Of a stretch of 64,000 nucleotides of DNA, positions 46,101 through 52,100 are shown in pieces. The notes beneath the pieces are model-generated. The model saw nothing but the letters and a program-made list of their open reading frames with translations, had not been told where the DNA came from and did no database searches. The first letter of the stretch is position 1. The number at the start of each line of letters is the position of its first letter. Both the position numbers and the translations under genes were made by a program. The stretch comes from Terebella lapidaria. Taxonomy: Eukaryota; Annelida; Polychaeta; Terebellida; Terebellidae. The stretch spans positions 310,001 to 374,000 of the forward strand of contig OX424556.1 in assembly GCA_949152475.1 (NCBI GenBank), read 5' to 3'.

Positions 46101-49100
46101 GTCAAATTCAAAGTCCTCAAAATATTCAGTGTATATCATTTCCTATATGTCCACAATTGATTCCCAAGCCATACAGTTAATTTAGGAGCAAGATATGAGC
46201 CAGTTTGTCCTTGGACCTTGAATATTAGGTCAGAGGTCAAATTCAAGGTCATGAGAATATTCAGCATATATCATTTCCTATATGTCCACAATTGATTCCT
46301 AAGCTGTAAAATCGATAATAAGTGAGATATTAACTATTTTGTCCTGTGACATTGAAAATGAGATCAAAGGTGAAATTCAAGGTCATAACAATAATTTGCA
46401 TATATCATTTCCTATATGTTCATAACTGATTCCTAAGCTGTAAAGTCGATAACAAGCGAGATATTAGCCATTTTGTCCTATGACCTTGAAAATAAGGTCA
46501 AAGGTCAAATTTAAGGTCATCAGAATATTCAGCATATATCATTTCCTATATGTCCACAATTGATTCCTAAGCTGTAGAGTCCATTATAAGCGAGATATAA
46601 GCCATTTTGTCCTGTGACCTTGAAAATGGGGTCAAGGTCAAATTCAAGGTCATCAGTATATTCAGCATATATCATTTCCTATATGTCCACAATTGATTCC
46701 TAAGCTGTAGAGTCGATAATAAGCGAGATATAAGCCATTTTGTCCTGTGACCTTGAAAATGGGGTCAAAGGTCAAATTCAAGGTCATCAGTATATTCAGC
46801 ATATATCATTTCCTATATGTCCACAATTGATTCCTAAGCTGTAGAGTCGATAATAAGCGAGATATAAGCCATTTTGTGCTCTGACCTTGAAACCGAGGTC
46901 AGAGGTCAAATTCAAGGTCACGAGAACATTCAGCATATATCATTTCCTATATGTCCACAATTGATCCCTAGTCTCTAATCTCAATATTAAGTGAGATATT
47001 AGGCATAATGTGTCCCATTATAAAGCATAGGAGAATTTAACATGGGAAAGTCCCATTTGGGCCGAGTTTGGGCCAAAATGGTCCACTTCGAGCAATTCAA
47101 GTGCAACGAAATTTATGGACATCATAGGAGTACATATGAGGAGTGTTATGTATCAAAAAGAAAAATTAGGCCAAGGGCCAAAGATAGGTTACCGGACAAT
47201 GTTTAATATTTTAGGTGTTAGCCAGGTCCCTGGTTGAATTCAAGGTCAAGAGAATATTCAGCATATATAACATTAAGCATATATCATGTCCACAGTTGAT
47301 TGCTAAGCTGTAAGTTCAATAATCAGAGAGATATTAGCAATTTTATGCTGTAGCCTTGAAAATGAAAGGGCAAAGGTCAAATTCAAGGTCATCAAAATAT
47401 TCAGTGTATGTCATTTTCTATATCATGTATATCATGTCCACAATTGATTCCCAAGCCATACAGTCAATAGAGGAGCAAGATATGAGCCAGTTTGTCCTTG
47501 GACCAAGGAAATGAGGTCAGAGGTCAAATTCAAGGTCACGAGAATATTCAGCATATATCATTTCCTATATGTCCACAATTGATTCCTAAGCTGTAAAATC
47601 GATAATAAGTGAGATATTAGCCATTTTGTCCTGTGACCTTGAAAATGAGGTCAAAGGTCAAATTCAAGGTCATGACAATAATCTGCATATATCATTTCCT
47701 ATATGTTCATAATTGATTGCTAAGCTGTAAAGTCGATAACAAGCGAGATATTAGCCATTTTGTCCTGTGACCTTGAAAATGAGGTCGAAGGTCAAATTCA
47801 AGGTCATCAGAATATTCAGCATATATCATTTCCTATATGTCCACAATTGATTCCTAAGCTGTAGAGTCGATAATAAGCGAGATATAAGCCATTTTGTGCT
47901 CTGACCTTGAAACTGAGGTCAGAGGTCAAATTCAAGGTCATGAGAATATTCAGAATATATCATTTCCTATATGTCCACAATTGATTCCTAAGCTGTAGAG
48001 TCGATAATAAGCGAGATATAAGCCATTTTGTGCTCTGACCTTGAAACTGAGGGCAGAGGTCAAATTCAAGGTCACGAGAATATTCAGCATATATCATTTC
48101 CTATAGGTCCACAATTGATTCTTAGTCTCTAATCTCAATATCAAGTGAGATATTAGGCATAATGTGTCCCATTATAAAGCGTAGGAGAATTTAACATGGA
48201 AAAGTCCCATTTGAGCCGAGTTTGGGCCAAAATGGCCCACTTCGAGCGATTCAAGCGCAACGAAATTTATAGACATCATAGGAGTACATATGAGGAGTGT
48301 TATTTATCAAAAAGAAAAAAAGTTACTGAACAGATTTTGAGAAAATGGCCGCCAAAGTCCAAAATCAGGCATTTTTCGTCTAAAACGGCCGCCATTTTGA
48401 AAAAAATGCGAAAATCAAAAAACTAAAAAATACCTCCTTCTTGAATTATTTTTGAGTATTTTTGTGCAAAATTTCAGAAAAATTCGCCTGTAAACAAAAA
48501 AGATAAAAATGTGGACGACGACGACGGACGACGGACGCAACGCCATGCCAATAGGTTATCGGACCATTGGTCCGGTAACCTAAAAAAGTTACTGAACAGA
48601 TTTTGAGAAAATGGCCGCCAAAGAAAAAAGTGCGAAAATCAAAAAACTAAAAAATACCTCGTTCTTGAATTATTTTTTAGTATTTTTGTGCAAAATTTCA
48701 GGAAAATTCGCCCGTAAACAAAAAAGATAAAAATGTGGACGACGACGGACGACGACGACGGACGCAACGCCATGCCAATAGGTTATCGGACCATAGGTCC
48801 AGTAACCTAAAAAGCATATGAGAATTTAACATGGGAAAGTCCTATTTGGGACCCTTCGAGAACATGAAAATGGCCGCCACACGCAGACCGGCGATTCAGG
48901 GGCAACAAAACTTATACACATCACAGAGGTATGTGAGAGCAATCTTTGGAAATGAAAATGAAAATCTCAAAACTGTCTGAACAGTTTTTGAGAATATATC
49001 GCAAAAAGCTAGTTTGCAGACTAAATTCTACGAATTCACCGGGAACCAAAATCCAAAGCTGCCAAGCAAAAATGGCGGTGGACAGAAAAGTGAAGCTTCT

Positions 49101-52100
49101 GCGCAGCTGCGCGCGCATATGCGCGGCGGTTTTGGCGGCAAAAGGAGCAAAAGGAGCAAAAGGAGCGAGTCATGCAGGCAGACGATCGTGCCTTGCTTTC
49201 AGTATGCGAATTTCTATCCAGAACGATCCAAAGGATCGAAAAGGAGCATATAGTAGTTTAGATTGGTGATGTATAAAATAAACAACGTCCGTTTCGCTCT
49301 ACAGCGCACCGTTTCCGAGATATGCAGGATGCCTCAAGGATGACTCAGCAAAAAATTATTTCGACCTCTAGGTCAAAGGTCGTTTGACGGATCGATCCCA
49401 AAATCAACAGGGTTCTTCCCTGGTGATATATAAACCTCCGTGCAAAATTCTGCAACTATTGCCTGAATATTTTTCGAGTTATCGTCCGGAAACCAAGTTT
49501 CAAGATCAGCCTCGACTTCATCCTCACGGACTTCACGGACCTCGGAGCCGGATCAAAAAAAAAATAATACACCTTAGAGATGTTTGTCTAGGACGACGAG
49601 TCCGAAAATAATGTCCGTTTCGCTCTACGACGCACAGTTTCTGAGATATGCAGGAAGCCTCAAGGATGAATCAGCAAAAAATTATTTTGACCCCTAGGTC
49701 AAAGGTCGTTTGACGGATCGATCCCAAAATCAATAGGGTTCTTCCCTGGTGGTATATGAACCTCCATGCAGAGTTCTGCAACTATTCCATAAATATTTTT
49801 TCAGTTATCGTCCGTATAAGTCTCAAAATTAGCCTTGATTTCATCCTCACGGACCTCGGAGCCGACTCAAAAAGAATGGGGTTCTTCCACATATCATTTC
49901 TGACTAGTGGTGAAAATTTTACAAGGATCCATCAAGGCAATCTAAACTTATCGTCCGGAAACCAAAACGGCGGAAGAAGAAAACAAAAACAAAAACAAAA
50001 AATTAGCCCAAGGGCTAAGAAAGGTTACCGGACAATATACATTTTAGATATTAGCCTTTTGTCCAGTGACCTTGAAAATAAAGTCACTGATAAATTCAAG
50101 GTCATGAAATTTTCAACAAATATATCACTTCTAGCATGTCCACAATAAATTCCTAAGCTGTAAAGTCGATAATATGTGAGACATTAGCCATTCTGTGATG
50201 TGACCTTGAAAATGAGGTCAAAGTTCAAGTTCAAGGTTATGAAAATATTCAGTATATATCATTCCTCTATATTCGCAATTGATTCCTATGCTGTAAATGT
50301 AAGTATCAATCTATTACCACCAATACAATCAGATTTTGATGATGCCAATAAGAAACGTAAAATACTACATTTGGCAATAGAAACAAACAAAGCCCGACCA
50401 AATAGTTTATCCAAAGACACACTGGCGTCTTCAGGGGCAGACAATGTGTTAAATGTAGTTGTTTCTACTGTACACCAGATGGAATTAGTATACAACTGCC
50501 CAACAACCTATGAAAAGAATTTAGAAATCCGAATCTAACCCCATGGAATAGATACATGACAAGTACAAAAGTACCCAATCACAAGCCCGAAGGCTACTGA
50601 GTTGATGGTATCCTCGGGGACAGATTTAACGTCCGCCAGCAGTGACACCGACTCAGTGGTACAAAATTAGTATCAATCTATTACCACCAATACAATCAAA
50701 TTTTGATGATGCCAATGAGAAAGGTAAAATACAACATTTTGCAATAGAAACACAGCCCGACCAAATAGTTTATCCAAAGACACACTGGCGTCATCAGGGG
50801 CAGATGTAAAGATGATAATAAGCGACATATTAGCCATTTTGTTCTCTGACCTTGAAAATGAGATCAAAGGTCAAATTCTAGATCACCAAAATATTCAGCA
50901 TACATCATTTCCTATATGTTCACTATGGACCCCTAAGCTGTAAATTTGATAATAAGCGAGATATAAGCCATTTTGTATTCTGACCTTGAAAATAAAATGA
51001 CTAACCTTGAAATTTAGGTCAAGGGTCAAATTCAAGGTCACTAGAATATTCAGCATATATCATTTCCTATATGTTCACAATTGATTCCTAAGCTGCAAAG
51101 TGGCTAATAAGCAAGATATTGGTCATTTTGTCCTGTGACCTTGAAAATGAGGTCAAAGGTGAAATTCAAGGTCACGAGAATATTCAGCATATATCATTTC
51201 CTATATGTTCACAATTGATTCCTAAGCTGTAAAGTCGATAATAAGCGAGATATTAGCCATTTTGTCCCGTGACCTTGAAAATGAGGTCAAAGGTCAAATT
51301 CAAGGTCACGTGAATATTCAGCATATATCATATCCTATATGTTCACAATTGATTCCTAAGCCGTAAAGTCGATAATAAACGAGGTATTAGCCATTTTGTC
51401 CTGTGACCTTGAAAATGAGGTCAAAGGTCAAATTCAAGGTCATCAGAATATTCGGTATATATCATTTCTTATATGTCCACAATTGATTTCTAAGCTGTAA
51501 AGTCGATAATAAGCGAGATATTAGCCATTTTGTTCTTTGACCTTGAAAATGAGGCCAAAGGTCAAATTCAAGGTCACGAGAATATTCAGCATATATCGTT
51601 TCCTATATGTCCACAATTGATTCCTAGTCTCTAATCTCAATATTAAGTGAGATATAAGGCATAATGTGTCCCATTATAAAGCATAGGAAAATTTAACATG
51701 GGAAAGTCCCATTTGGGCCAAGTTTGGCCCAAAATGGCCCACTTCGAGCGATTCAAGCGCAACGAAACTTATACACATCACAGGAGTACATATGAGGAGT
51801 GTTGTGTATCAAAAAGAAAAAAAGTTACTGAACAGTTTTTGAGAAAATGGCCGCCAAAGTCCAAAATCAGGCATTTTTCGTCGAAAACGGCCGCCATTTT
51901 GAAAAAAAAGCGAAAATCGAAAAACAAAAAAAAAAATTTCCTTGAAATATTTTTAGGTATTTTTGTGCAAAATTTCAGAAAGATTCGATCATATACTTTA
52001 AAGATGAAAATGTGAACGGACGACGGACGGACGGACGGACGGACAGACGGACGACGGACGACGGACGCAACGCCATGCCAATAGGTTATCGGACCATAGG

